This document shows positions 22,610 through 32,074 of a stretch of 64,000 nucleotides of DNA, in pieces (positions within the stretch are counted from its first letter, which is position 1; each line of letters starts with the position of its first letter). Source of the stretch: Rachicladosporium sp. CCFEE 5018. Lineage: Eukaryota > Ascomycota > Dothideomycetes > Cladosporiales > Cladosporiaceae. Where the stretch lies: assembly GCA_002077045.2 (NCBI GenBank), contig KZ111146.1:1535549-1599548 (forward strand), given 5' to 3'. The notes beneath the pieces were generated by a model. It was not told where the DNA came from. It was given only the letters and a program-made list of their open reading frames with translations, and made no database searches. The position numbers and the translations under genes were made by a program.

Positions 22610-23413
22610 AGCCTAGAGCGTGAGAGCCTGCAATCCTACAGGCACCTCCGCCTCTCCGAACGACTGCGCGCTCTCTTGTGTCTGTGTCATCTTGCTCACA
22701 GTAGTCAAATGATGTTCAATCGTGCCTGCGAGAGGTTTGAGTTTCGCGCGGAACTTTTGTGAACATGACATTCATGGATATTGATGCTCTCCTGCCGATA
22801 TTGAGCGACAAGTGCACTGTTGCAGCCACACATGTAGTTGCACAGGATCACTCGGCTTTTCGGGGAGGCAAGGTAGGCGTTTAAGGTGATCCAGATCAGG
22901 CTGAAGTGTCGATGCTGTGCCACCCTATGTATCGTGTCTCTGAGCTCACTTGATCTTGTGCAACATCTCACCATCCCATCCACGAACCCGACTTCGCGAT
23001 AGTGACACTCCAAAACTCTCGTTTCAGCCTGCCATTGGCTTCTCATCTCGGCGCCCACCGCACGACACCTTACCGAATATATGTCTAGTACCCGTTTGAC
23101 CGCGTGGAAAAGTGGGCATAATCTCAGCCGCCACCATGCACGCAACGCAAGCTCCAGGCACAGAATCCTGCTCCTGCACACACACGTCTTCCATCGGACA
23201 TGCGACGCGGGATTCGGGATGGATGCCAGGATTATTACGCGAATATAGGATCGGCCGCGCCTCGCTTGCTGACGAGTGCTGGGGTCTGGTAGTATTACTT
23301 CTCTGGTTCTCTGTTGTTCTGTTGGAGGTCTTTTGTTGAGTATCTTTCTTATCTTCAGAGGAGTATCAATAATTCGAGATACTCGCTTAGTATCCCTTCG
23401 AAATCCCATCAAG
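22610..23413. other. intergenic region upstream of the small GPI protein
   Basis: This 804-nt gap includes the MED16 3' region and the promoter of the downstream GPI protein. A 294-codon reverse open frame spans 22705-23589 but overlaps the next gene antisense and has random composition (see rejected list). No other feature is seen. Confidence 0.5.
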
Positions 23414-24024
23414 ATGCAGTTCTCCCTACTTGCCCTCTCCGCGCTCGCGGCCAGCGTGTCGGCGCAGCAAAGCTCGCCGGATCTGTGAGTACAGCATGAA
23501 CCCTTCAAGGACACCCATATCCTGACCAGTTCCATAGCGTCTCCATCATCTCCGTCCTCCAGACCGGCCTTCCCTCCTCTATCCTCCAAGAAGCTCTCAC
23601 CAACAGCGCCGGCCTGTCCTCCGAAATCGCTTCCGAGTTCCGTGTCGCAACGCCGACCTGGTTCACAGCGCTGCCAACAGATATCCAGACCTACCTCATA
23701 TCGGCCGCGAACTCTCCCTCGGCGTTCGCGAACGCCACGGCAGGCATTGCATCAACATTGAATGGAACGGCAATCATGAACTCGACGAGCGTGGCGGCTG
23801 CGCAAAGCAGCATCTTGAGCTCGAACTCGGCGGAGATCAGCAGCGAGGTCGCGAGCGCGAGCGCAGCAGGCACAACGAGTGGTGGAGCAGGAAGTGGGGC
23901 GGCAACCGCTACGAGTGCTGGTGCGTCCTCCAGCAGCAGCGCAGCAGGCGCGTCGATGCCGACTGCACTCTACGGGATGGGATTGGCTGGCGCTGTTGGA
24001 TTGATGGGCGTGCTCGCTTTGTAG
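23414..24024 (+). CDS. small GPI-anchored Ser/Ala-rich cell-surface protein
   Basis: Two exons, 23414-23484 and 23538-24024 (53-nt intron, donor GTGAGT, acceptor TCCATAG), 185 residues. The N-terminus MQFSLLALSALAASVSAQ is a clean signal peptide. A short ordered segment (VSIISVLQTGLPSSILQEAL to WFTALPTDIQTYL) is followed by a Ser/Ala/Gly/Thr-rich stretch and ends with a hydrophobic segment (ALYGMGLAGAVGLMGVLAL), as in GPI-anchor signals. The FRVATPTWFTALPTDIQTYL type of segment is common to many small fungal wall proteins. Likely role: cell-wall or plasma-membrane surface protein, heavily O-glycosylated. No enzymatic motif is visible. Confidence 0.87.
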
Positions 24025-24225
24025 GAGAAACACCACTTGGGTGCATAGTGCATGAACGTGGGGGAAGCATTGGCGTCTGGTCCAGAGATGCATGAGCACA
24101 TATCGGACGTCAATACGGCACAGCTGCTGGCTAGGATCGATCTGATATATCGCTGTAATGTCAAATTCTTCAACACTGATGCTCGGGAACTGCCTCCATT
24201 GCAGCATTGCCACGATATGCTACGC

Positions 24226-25413
24226 TCACGACTCGGCCACCTTCTTCCCTGAATACGACTTCCTGATCTCCTCACACACCGCAGCAGTGACCTCCTTCGT
24301 CCCAGCACTTCCCCCAAGATCCCTCGTGACAACCTTCCTCTCACAAACATTCTCTACACACTCCAGTAATCGGTCGGCCGCTTCCTCCTCGCCGAGCCAT
24401 CGCAACATCTCTGCAGCAGTCCAGAAAGTACCGACCGGATTTGCAACACCCTTGCCCGTGATGTCAAAGGCGGATCCGTGGATGGGTTCGAACATACTCG
24501 GGTGCTCTCTCGTGGGGTCCAAATTCGAGGTCGGCGCAATACCAATACTTCCTGCCAGGGCGGCTGCGAGATCAGACAGGATATCAGCGTGCAGGTTGGT
24601 GGCGACAATCGTGTCCAGCGAATTAGGCTGCAACACCATCCGGCAGGTCATAGCATCCACCAACATCTTCTCGACCGTCACGTCCGGGAAGTCTTTCGCC
24701 ACGATACCCGCCACCTCATCCCACATCACCATGCCATTCCTCTGTGCGTTCGATTTCGTGACAACGGTGATGTGCTTCCTCGGCCGCTTCTGTGCGGTCT
24801 CGAACGCGAATCGGATGAGACGCTCGACGCAGTGCCGCGTGAAGATGGAAACTTCTGTGGCAGTTTCCCAGGGGAGTCCACGATGAGAGCGGCCGCCTTG
24901 GCCAGCATACTCGCCTTCGGAGTTTTCGCGGATAATGACCCAGTCCAGATCGCCGGTTTTGGCGTTGCGGAGAGGAGAGGTTGTACCGCGGAGGATTTTA
25001 GTAGGTCGGACGTTGGCATACTGTTGGAAGGGCTGTGGGACTTTGTTAGTAAGGGTCTGGTGAGTGGAGAAGTCCGCTAGGACGAAGCTGTCAACACATA
25101 CCTGACATATCGCTAGCCTCAATCCCCATAGGGAGAGGTGATCGGGCACATCAGGCGCTCCTACGGCTCCAAAGAAGATAGCGTCGTGTTTCTTAAGGCT
25201 ATCGAGACCGCCTTCGGGTATGTAGCTGCCAGTCTGCTTGTAGGTCTCGGAGCTCCAGTCGTAGTCCTCGAACTCGATCTTATACGATCCAGACGCCTCG
25301 CTGAGACATTTGAGCACTTCCACACCGGCGCTGATGACTTCAGGTCCAATGCCATCGGCTGGGATGTTAGCTATTGAGTAGGTCTTGAGCTCTGAGACTG
25401 CGTGAGGAGACAT
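24226..25413 (-). CDS. tartrate/D-malate dehydrogenase of the isopropylmalate dehydrogenase family
   Basis: Exons 25413-25102 and 25032-24226, 372 residues. The 69-nt intron (GTATGT ... CTTACTAAC ... CCACAG) is a multiple of three with no stop, so the unspliced frame also stays open. Family features: IPADGIGPEV at the N-terminus, ENSEGEYAGQGG, the NAD/substrate lysine region VTKSNAQRNG, metal-binding Asp segments VDAMTCRMVLQP and TNLHADILSDLAAALAGS, and FEPIHGSAFDITGKGVANP. The ENSEGEYAGQGG and GLP segments point to tartrate/D-malate dehydrogenase rather than leucine-pathway Leu2 or Krebs-cycle isocitrate dehydrogenase. The enzyme catalyses NAD-dependent oxidative decarboxylation of 2-hydroxy acids; no targeting peptide is seen, so cytosolic. 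It is divergent from a Zn2Cys6 regulator gene. Confidence 0.9.
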   Translation of the reverse strand: MSPHAVSELKTYSIANIPADGIGPEVISAGVEVLKCLSEASGSYKIEFEDYDWSSETYKQTGSYIPEGGLDSLKKHDAIFFGAVGAPDVPDHLSLWGLRLAICQVCVDSFVLADFSTHQTLTNKVPQPFQQYANVRPTKILRGTTSPLRNAKTGDLDWVIIRENSEGEYAGQGGRSHRGLPWETATEVSIFTRHCVERLIRFAFETAQKRPRKHITVVTKSNAQRNGMVMWDEVAGIVAKDFPDVTVEKMLVDAMTCRMVLQPNSLDTIVATNLHADILSDLAAALAGSIGIAPTSNLDPTREHPSMFEPIHGSAFDITGKGVANPVGTFWTAAEMLRWLGEEEAADRLLECVENVCERKVVTRDLGGSAGTKEVTAAVCEEIRKSYSGKKVAES

Positions 25414-25650
25414 CTTGAACAGTGCGACGAGAGAAAGAGAGTGAGTATGGAAGTAGCAGCAGACCGGCAATACTCTAGAACATTACCTTCATCGTCATGC
25501 GGCTCATCAGCGAGCCTTATATCATCCCCAAGCACAGTGAGCTAATGTGCAAAGCGAACACATGCCGCGCATCGAGCATCGAATTCTTCCCCTCGTCCTC
25601 GGCGGTTGGCGCCTTCCGTCTGCCAACGTCGTTTCTGTGCACCTCACATT

Positions 25651-25667
25651 CGGACACACCTCGTCCG
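25651..25667. promoter_or_regulatory. CGG-N11-CCG inverted repeat, candidate Zn2Cys6 binding site
   Basis: CGG at 25651-25653 and CCG at 25665-25667 form an inverted repeat with an 11-nt spacer, the geometry bound by Gal4-type dimers. It lies in the 264-nt divergent promoter between the dehydrogenase and the Zn2Cys6 gene, 10 nt before the regulator's ATG. It could serve autoregulation or co-regulation; only motif geometry supports this. Confidence 0.35.
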
Positions 25668-25677
25668 ATGGACTGAC

Positions 25678-26842
25678 ATGACACCGAGTGCCAACATGCA
25701 GGCCATGGCAACGGAAGCTTTCGCGCAGCATCAACATAACGGTGGTAATGTGAGTGTGCATATGCCAATATTCCTGACGGCGACGTGCTGACGAGAAGCT
25801 CAGAATGGCGCCGGCGAGCTGAACCCGCTTTCTTGCGAGGTGTGTAGGCGGCGGAAGACGAAGGTGAGTCGGTGCGATGCTTCTCCTTGTCGTTATCCGA
25901 CATGATCATGCTCCGGTTCAGTGGAGTCAAGGCATCCACAGCAGCGGCATGCTGCTGTCGTGCAGCGTGTTGCTGTCATCAACATGGACGGCCACCTTAT
26001 GATCCACACCCCAAAGCACAAGCGAGGCTTGGAGAGTGCAGCACTCGTCTCGAGCGCTACCAACGATCGTAACACCCATCTTGCAAACAGTGGACTGACA
26101 GCGCGTGTAGTGCGACAGAAGACTGTATGCAAACATCCAAGTGATCTGATACCATCATCGGACTAATCCAAGCAGACCATCATGTACACATTGTATCGAT
26201 GCCCGAGTAGACTGTCACTACCCCGAGGCGCGGCAACGCGGACCTCAAGTAGGTTATTTATCGATCCTTGAAGGCCGATTAGTTGCTACAGAAGTGGCAC
26301 TCTATCAGACACTGGCTCGACTTCACGGATCCGATGGCCTTCCAGGCCAGTCGAACGATGACTTGGCCATTTCATTGCAGAAGAAATACGCAGACATGCC
26401 CTACTCAGCGAAGACCGCAGAGTGGAATCATCAGCCACTCAACGGGGACCAAGCACTTTCACGATGGTGGCTAGATCGGCGGCAGATGTTTGAGAACCAG
26501 CAAGCAGCACCAATGCAACATGAAAGCAACGAACGACCACGGCCAACCAGCAAATCGCGCAGTAGTGGCCATGGCGACATGGCAGCGCCAACTTGGACCT
26601 CCCCACCCGTGGCCGCATCACCGGATCCGCAGAAGCGTCGAGCACCTAGCCTCTCGTCCATACAGACTGTCGACACTGGCGAAGGAGGACTGCGCAACAT
26701 GTACGGTGCATCCGCATCCAACTCAGCACCAGTAGCACATATGTCAGGCTCGCCGGCTTTCAACGGCCGGCAGTCGATAAGCAACATCGATCCGGCTTTG
26801 GCTGCGCATCTGGGTCCCGAGCAATCGAGGAAGTACTTCTAG
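25678..26842 (+). CDS. short Zn2Cys6 binuclear-cluster transcription factor
   Basis: Four exons: 25678-25749, 25804-25863, a 14-nt microexon 26111-26124, and 26176-26842 (270 residues). Only this splicing rebuilds the motif: SCEVCRRRKTK, then CDRRL from the microexon, then PSCTHCIDARVDC, giving C-x2-C-x6-C-x6-C-x2-C-x6-C with all six zinc ligands. The microexon carries the third cysteine and ends at a GTATGC donor. A coiled-coil-like run GYLSILEGRLVATEVALYQTL follows, as in dimerising Gal4-class factors. The rest is polar and Ser/Pro/Gln-rich, without the usual fungal middle-homology domain, so the protein is short for the class. In-frame Met codons at 25696 and 25705 are alternative starts. 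Probably regulates transcription; targets unknown. Confidence 0.85.
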
Positions 26843-27170
26843 AGTGCGCACTGCACGCGACCCAGTCTATCACTCACACTGGCGGAGTCGAGCTCAAGGC
26901 ACGCTTGACCGCGGCAAACTATGGATAACAAGACTGATAGTTTCATATCCATTGCAATCGCGGGGAATTGTGGGGATTCTGGCCGATGCGCGAGCAAGAC
27001 TGACATCATCGGCGGATGCGTATTCGAGCTTCCGATGAAGGCGAATCTATGAGAACATTCGAAGCTTCAGAACAGTATTCTTCTTGTCGAGCTCAGAACA
27101 TATCGGATTACGCACCATCTATCATACTCGAGAATCTACATTCGACAACTCCACTTCCGCACAACCCACA
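26843..27170. other. intergenic region upstream of the CsbD-like gene
   Basis: These 328 nt contain the 3' end of the Zn2Cys6 gene and the promoter of the CsbD-like gene. No specific element is recognised. Confidence 0.45.
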
Positions 27171-27508
27171 ATGTCCTCCGACTCCAGCTCCCAGCAGCCC
27201 TCTCTGATCGGCGGCCACGCTCAGTACGTCAAGGGCGCTGCAGAGGTATGTCGCTTTCTAACCTCATCCCAACGACTCACTCTAACCAATTCTGCCCAAA
27301 ACAGTCCGTCATCGGATCCGTAACAGGCGCCACTTCCTGGCAGTCATCCGCAGAGACCGACAAAAGCGCAGGCATCGAGGCCATGAAGTCCGCGTCTGCG
27401 AACAGAGATCCGGCAAAGGATGGGTATGGGAAAGTCGAGGAGCTGGCAGGCAAGGTCGCGGGGTGCGAGGGCATGGAGAAGGAGGGAGCTGTGAGTAAGG
27501 AGACGTGA
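27171..27508 (+). CDS. CsbD-like stress-response protein
   Basis: Exons 27171-27245 and 27305-27508, 92 residues, joined across a 59-nt intron (GTATGT ... CTAACC ... AAACAG). The protein is small, hydrophilic and Lys/Glu/Ala-rich: GGHAQYVKGAAE-SVIGSVTGA in the first half and GYGKVEELAGKVAGCEGMEKEG in the second. This matches the CsbD fold family, which in fungi is often annotated as mismatched-base-pair or cruciform-DNA recognition protein and is stress-induced. Biochemical function is not established. No signal peptide or membrane segment. Confidence 0.85.
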
Positions 27509-28095
27509 GGGAGGTAGTGTTCGCTCTTCCGGAGGTGTTGACCGCTAGGCTGCCTCTCCGGATTCGCTTAGGGTAGCGACTGCAGCAGTATTAGACGAGT
27601 GAGGAACTTCATCGATATTCAATTAAACAGCGTTTAGAAATACACCTCCGTTTCTCCCGAAGTCTGAAACCAGACCAATGCTCCTATCGGCTCGCCCACG
27701 ACAGTGAGAAGTCATGTTGCGGTGTTTATGAGACCCTCGAGTGCAGGACGAAGACATCGGACAATTTCGCTGTCTCTCAGTGACATCAAGCAAGAAGTTC
27801 ACTACCGCAGGTCTGCTTCCAGCAGCATTGGAAAATTCTCAGACTCGCGGAGAAGCAAAGGTATCACAATAATACAGAAAGTCTAGGTCCATCTTATCGT
27901 ACAAAGTTTTCACGCTCTCGGGCGTCTTTTCGGTACCCAGATGTTCAGATGCAATCAGCAAATCCAACGCCATAGGATCTATGCCATGTCCTAGTATGCG
28001 CCTGCTTTCCTATATGCCTCAAAAGACGCCTAGGTATGCCCTCGGACTCTTAAGTCCCGTGTATATCACTACAGCCTCCACCCCCTGCGGCCGTG
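27509..28095. other. convergent intergenic region
   Basis: This 587-nt stretch lies between the CsbD-like gene and the 3' end of the coiled-coil gene. No gene or RNA structure is apparent. Confidence 0.45.
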
Positions 28096-30870
28096 CTATT
28101 CGCGCTCTGCTCGCAAGGTCTCGATTTCCACTAGCCGTGCCTGAACACGAGCGACAACATCTTGTGCCTCACCCTCTGCGTCTCGGACGGCGATTTCGAG
28201 TTCGTGGACTCTCTCCTCGAGACCGCGCATGTCAGATTTCTCGCTCAGACCGGCTTGATCAACCCCAAGCCTAGGTGATTTTTTGACGAGAGGGCTTGTC
28301 GCTTGCGGAGAAAGCGTAGGTGCGGCCAGTCGTTGAAGTCGATGCGAGGCCGCCTCATCAATACGGCGAGTCTCGGTTTCGTGAACCGCAAGCTTGATTT
28401 CGGAGAATTGCTGCGCAGTCAAGAGCTCGTCCTCCAGGGCGTGTAAACGTGATTGCGTCTTGGCGATCGCGCTTGTGGAGGCTAACTGCTCGGCTTCGCC
28501 GGCTTCGATGGCAGCTTGTAAGCGAGAGACATGCGCAGGGGCGAGGTCTTCGTCTTCGAGAAGAGTCCGCAGACCTTGGGTTTCTTGCGCGGCACGGTCA
28601 AGATCCATCTTCACGCCACCTAGACCGCGCTCGTACTGCCACTTGGACTCCAGCGCGTCCTCAGTCCGCTTGCGCAGCGACGTGACCTCCTCCTTCAGGT
28701 ACGAGACCTCGCGTCTATAATGACTCCTCTTCGGCGCCGAGATCCTCACGCCCTTCCCTGCCGGCAGTCGCGCGGCAGCCAGCTTCTTGATCGCCCTCTC
28801 ATGATCGCGCTGCTGCTTCTCGTACCGATTGATCAGCAGCTTCAGCGCCTTATGCAGTGCATCCCGCTGGTCCTCAATCTCCTTCTGAGCCTCAAGACCA
28901 AGCGGCCCAGCCGAGTGCACCCCACCAGCACTGACAGAACCAGAGCGCGCCTTACCGCCCTCGCGGTCCTTGACAGAGCCTGAGCGGGTGAGAGAGCCTC
29001 CGCGTTTACTACCACTGCGGGCCAGGGATCCGGAGCGATTAAGGCCGAATCCTGTAGGGGAAGAGGCGAAGTCGGAAGAAGACTCTTCCGCGATACTGTG
29101 GAAAGAGGTTGAGAGGCCAATGCTTCTTTGAGACTCGTGAGTCTCGCGAAGGGCGTGGAGTTCCTGCTGTAGGCGTGTGTTCTCATACATCAGTGCTTGC
29201 GTGTCTGCTGCCTCTGCTTCGAGACCTTCGACGCGGCTCTTCAGCTGCGGCACGAGCTCATCTCGTAAGTTGTCGCGCTCATTGCGGTGTTGCTCCAGCT
29301 CGTCGCGAGTGGCGCTGTACAGATCCTCAATTCCATTTCGAGCTTCCTTCTCTTGCCCAAGACGTCTCTTAGTCTCGTCTAGCGTGGACTCGAGATCACC
29401 AAGCCGGTTGTCCGTGTACGAGCGCTCCTCATCGTGCAGCGATCGCTCGTGAAGCTGCTCTTCCAGGCTCTGCGCGTACTGTTCTACCTCTCTCCTTCGC
29501 ATACTTTCGGCTTGCAGTCTTTGAGCGCTCTCAGCTTGCATCACGGCCTTGTCTTGCTCTGCTTTCCGTCGTAGTCGCTCAAGCGATTCGATCTTTGCCT
29601 CTGGGTCAGCAACTGGGTACTTGGTCGAGCTTGTACCGGAGTCCGAGAAGTAATCACTAGTCCTACGTCCCTGATCCGGCAGACTCGGGATCTCCAACTT
29701 CAGCCGCTCCAGTTCATCCTCCAGCTCCATCTCCCTCCTTATCGAATTCGCCAGCTCCTCACTAATGTGCGTAAGCTCCTGCTCCAGCTCTTGCACCTGT
29801 TCCTGCATATCTGCAGCGCCGTGCATACTCGGCGTTCGAAGACGACCATAGTCCGCTGAACCGCGAGCATTCGCCTTCTGTACGTCCAGCGCAGGTGGCG
29901 TGAGCCTTGCGGAGCCATTCTGGTGGTCCATGAGTGAAGGCTTTCTCAGGTGAGGCGAGGGCGCAGGCGAGAGCGAGCGGTCTGAGAATGTCGTGGTAGG
30001 CGACTCGGTCCCGCTCTTCTGTGGCGAAGACTTCCAGCCGAATAACGCCCCCAGGCCTTTTTGCGTGTATGATACTGACTTCTGATGTTGCTGGGAGTTT
30101 CGCGACCCTATGGACTCTTCGGAAAGTTCTCTTTGGATGCCATTGTAGTTCAATGTCATAGACGGCGCTTGCTGGTGATTTCCCATCGATTGCGGTCGAG
30201 CTGAGTACTGAGAGCCGGAGCTCAAACTTGAGGTTGATTGCTTTGGCGCATGTGATGTGGTCTGCTCTTCTGCATACTTCGCGTGTATAGGTATGCTGGA
30301 GCGCCGCAAAATGCGCTGTGGTGATGGAGGGGTTCCGCTGTCCAGCATGCGGGAGTCTATCGACACACCTCGAGAGTGTGCTTTCGCAGGGAATGACGAC
30401 CGATGTAGCGAACCCCTCTTCGACCCAAGCGTATCCGGCGGTGACGGCACACCCGACACTCCACCCGAGTACAACGGCAACTCACTATCTAAGCTGAGCG
30501 GTCGTGAGATCGGCTCGGTAAGCCGCGGTGAAGGCTGTTCAACAGCCGAGAAAGAAATCGGACGCGGCGAATTAAGGAATGCAGCGGGATGCCGATGGGT
30601 CGGTATACTCGCGGCCTGCGACCGGAATGCGGAGAATGAAGGGACTGTGATGTTCGCCAGTGAGGACTGTTTCCTGACCGCGCTGAGAGGTTGCACGCGA
30701 TGCGACGCTAAAGAGAGTGTCTGGTGCTGCGGTAGCTGGTCGGAGGTATCTTGCTCGGGATGATCGAGATAGTAGGCGTCAGCAGCGGTAGAGGAGTCGG
30801 TGGGGGTGAGGTCGTCGGCGGTGTAGGTGTAGTAGTCGTCTGCGAGAGACGAGGAGGTAGAGTGGACCAT
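28096..30870 (-). CDS. large coiled-coil protein, possibly septation-related
   Basis: Intronless, 924 residues from the ATG at 30870. The first third is disordered, rich in Ser/Pro with many phosphorylatable SP/TP sites (LSPAPSPHLRKPS, GTPPSPQRILRRSS). From about residue 350 to the end it is predominantly heptad-like coiled coil (QEQVQELEQELTHISEEL onward; KALKLLINRYEKQQRDHERA; EVSYLKEEVTSLRKRTEDAL), interrupted by DYFSDSGTSS and a Gly/Arg/Ser hinge around residues 610-660. The layout resembles fungal proteins annotated as up-regulated during septation, but I do not see that family's N-terminal domain, so the name is only a suggestion. A cytoskeletal or septum-associated scaffold is plausible. 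Confidence 0.75.
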   Translation of the reverse strand: MVHSTSSSLADDYYTYTADDLTPTDSSTAADAYYLDHPEQDTSDQLPQHQTLSLASHRVQPLSAVRKQSSLANITVPSFSAFRSQAASIPTHRHPAAFLNSPRPISFSAVEQPSPRLTEPISRPLSLDSELPLYSGGVSGVPSPPDTLGSKRGSLHRSSFPAKAHSRGVSIDSRMLDSGTPPSPQRILRRSSIPIHAKYAEEQTTSHAPKQSTSSLSSGSQYSARPQSMGNHQQAPSMTLNYNGIQRELSEESIGSRNSQQHQKSVSYTQKGLGALFGWKSSPQKSGTESPTTTFSDRSLSPAPSPHLRKPSLMDHQNGSARLTPPALDVQKANARGSADYGRLRTPSMHGAADMQEQVQELEQELTHISEELANSIRREMELEDELERLKLEIPSLPDQGRRTSDYFSDSGTSSTKYPVADPEAKIESLERLRRKAEQDKAVMQAESAQRLQAESMRRREVEQYAQSLEEQLHERSLHDEERSYTDNRLGDLESTLDETKRRLGQEKEARNGIEDLYSATRDELEQHRNERDNLRDELVPQLKSRVEGLEAEAADTQALMYENTRLQQELHALRETHESQRSIGLSTSFHSIAEESSSDFASSPTGFGLNRSGSLARSGSKRGGSLTRSGSVKDREGGKARSGSVSAGGVHSAGPLGLEAQKEIEDQRDALHKALKLLINRYEKQQRDHERAIKKLAAARLPAGKGVRISAPKRSHYRREVSYLKEEVTSLRKRTEDALESKWQYERGLGGVKMDLDRAAQETQGLRTLLEDEDLAPAHVSRLQAAIEAGEAEQLASTSAIAKTQSRLHALEDELLTAQQFSEIKLAVHETETRRIDEAASHRLQRLAAPTLSPQATSPLVKKSPRLGVDQAGLSEKSDMRGLEERVHELEIAVRDAEGEAQDVVARVQARLVEIETLRAERE

Positions 30871-32074
30871 CGGGCGATGAGGTGCGGTGAGATGGCTAGC
30901 AAGTCGGGTAGATACGACAGTAGCACGTGAGAAGCTCCTAGCAGCAACGGCGTGGTGGAAAGTCTCTCGCGAGAGCCACTACCGTACGCGCCTGTGTATT
31001 TCGAGCCAGTCAGTGGTGAGGGTCGCCTATCGTCTGCAACGCTAGGTCGCGTCCAATGCGACAGCAGGAGATATCGCTAGACTTGGAGCATTCGCTGTGC
31101 TCCCTTCGCTTGCGCGACTGGCACCACACGCGCGACTTCACAGCAGACCGGCATATGACTTGGTCTCTGCAGAGGGTGCGAAGTCCAGAAGCGGTAAGAT
31201 GAACGACCGCTAACCGGCGCCAGTTGGCGCAACTTGGCGCACAACGCTCGGGCGCTGTCTCTGGAGACTTGAGCCAGTGCTTGTAGGGGATTGGATGGCG
31301 TGTGCGCGATGCGAGCTGACTCGTGTTGGTGTTGTCCGTGAGGGAAGCGGACGGTGCAACTGGATAGAGCGGAAGTGTCGCGGTAATGACAGGCTGGAGG
31401 CTAGGAGAAGATGAGGTCTACACTGTCCAGTCGCCTGGTGCAGCACTCTACGCGTTTAATGTATGCGCTTGGGGGAAACAATGGCGCGGAATGCTGCAGC
31501 CAGTAGGGAGTCGGCAGCCATCCGACGGGAGGCGCCTGCAAGGACCCGGCAAATCAACTGGCTGTGAGCATGCCAAACTGCACTGTCCGAACAAATCCAT
31601 CATCTGATTCCATTGCCACACAGCATTGTTGCCCCCATCGCAGATAACAGATACACATTGCCATAGCCATTATTGTGCCCTCCCACCGCCACCGCTTCCA
31701 TCGCGCGCAGGGGCACACACGCAGGGGCATGCACAGAAGACGGACTGTGGGGAAGACGATCCACCCTCGAGAGCTCACTTGGTTAGGCTGTGCTGGGCAA
31801 AGAAGAAAAGTTCACTTTACGCCTCAAGCAGGCGCACATGCTCGACAAGAAATCTAGCTGCAGCATTGTCCAGGTCTCGCTAATGATATGAGTGAGCACA
31901 CAGTGCTTCGCAATCGCATTTTCGATGGCCGAGGTCAACCACTCCGTAGATCCCTACGTCACACTCTCTCGAAGCCTCACGCAAGACGGCAGTCGAAAGA
32001 ACCGCAATAGTTAGTCCATCTCTACGCCTATCTTCAACTTCCTACTTTCCCATCTCTCTCAGACTAAATTCACA
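30871..32074. other. divergent intergenic region coiled-coil gene / aldo-keto reductase
   Basis: A 1204-nt divergent promoter region with no gene. It contains near 31224-31243 two tandem copies of a TTGGCGCA octamer 10 nt apart and a single ACGCGT at 31450-31455, both resembling G1/S-type sites. Functional meaning is unknown. Confidence 0.45.

Noticed and set aside
22705..23589. 294-codon reverse open frame before the small GPI protein
   Set aside because: Mixed composition with scattered Cys/Arg/His, no domain, overlaps the start of a well supported gene on the other strand.
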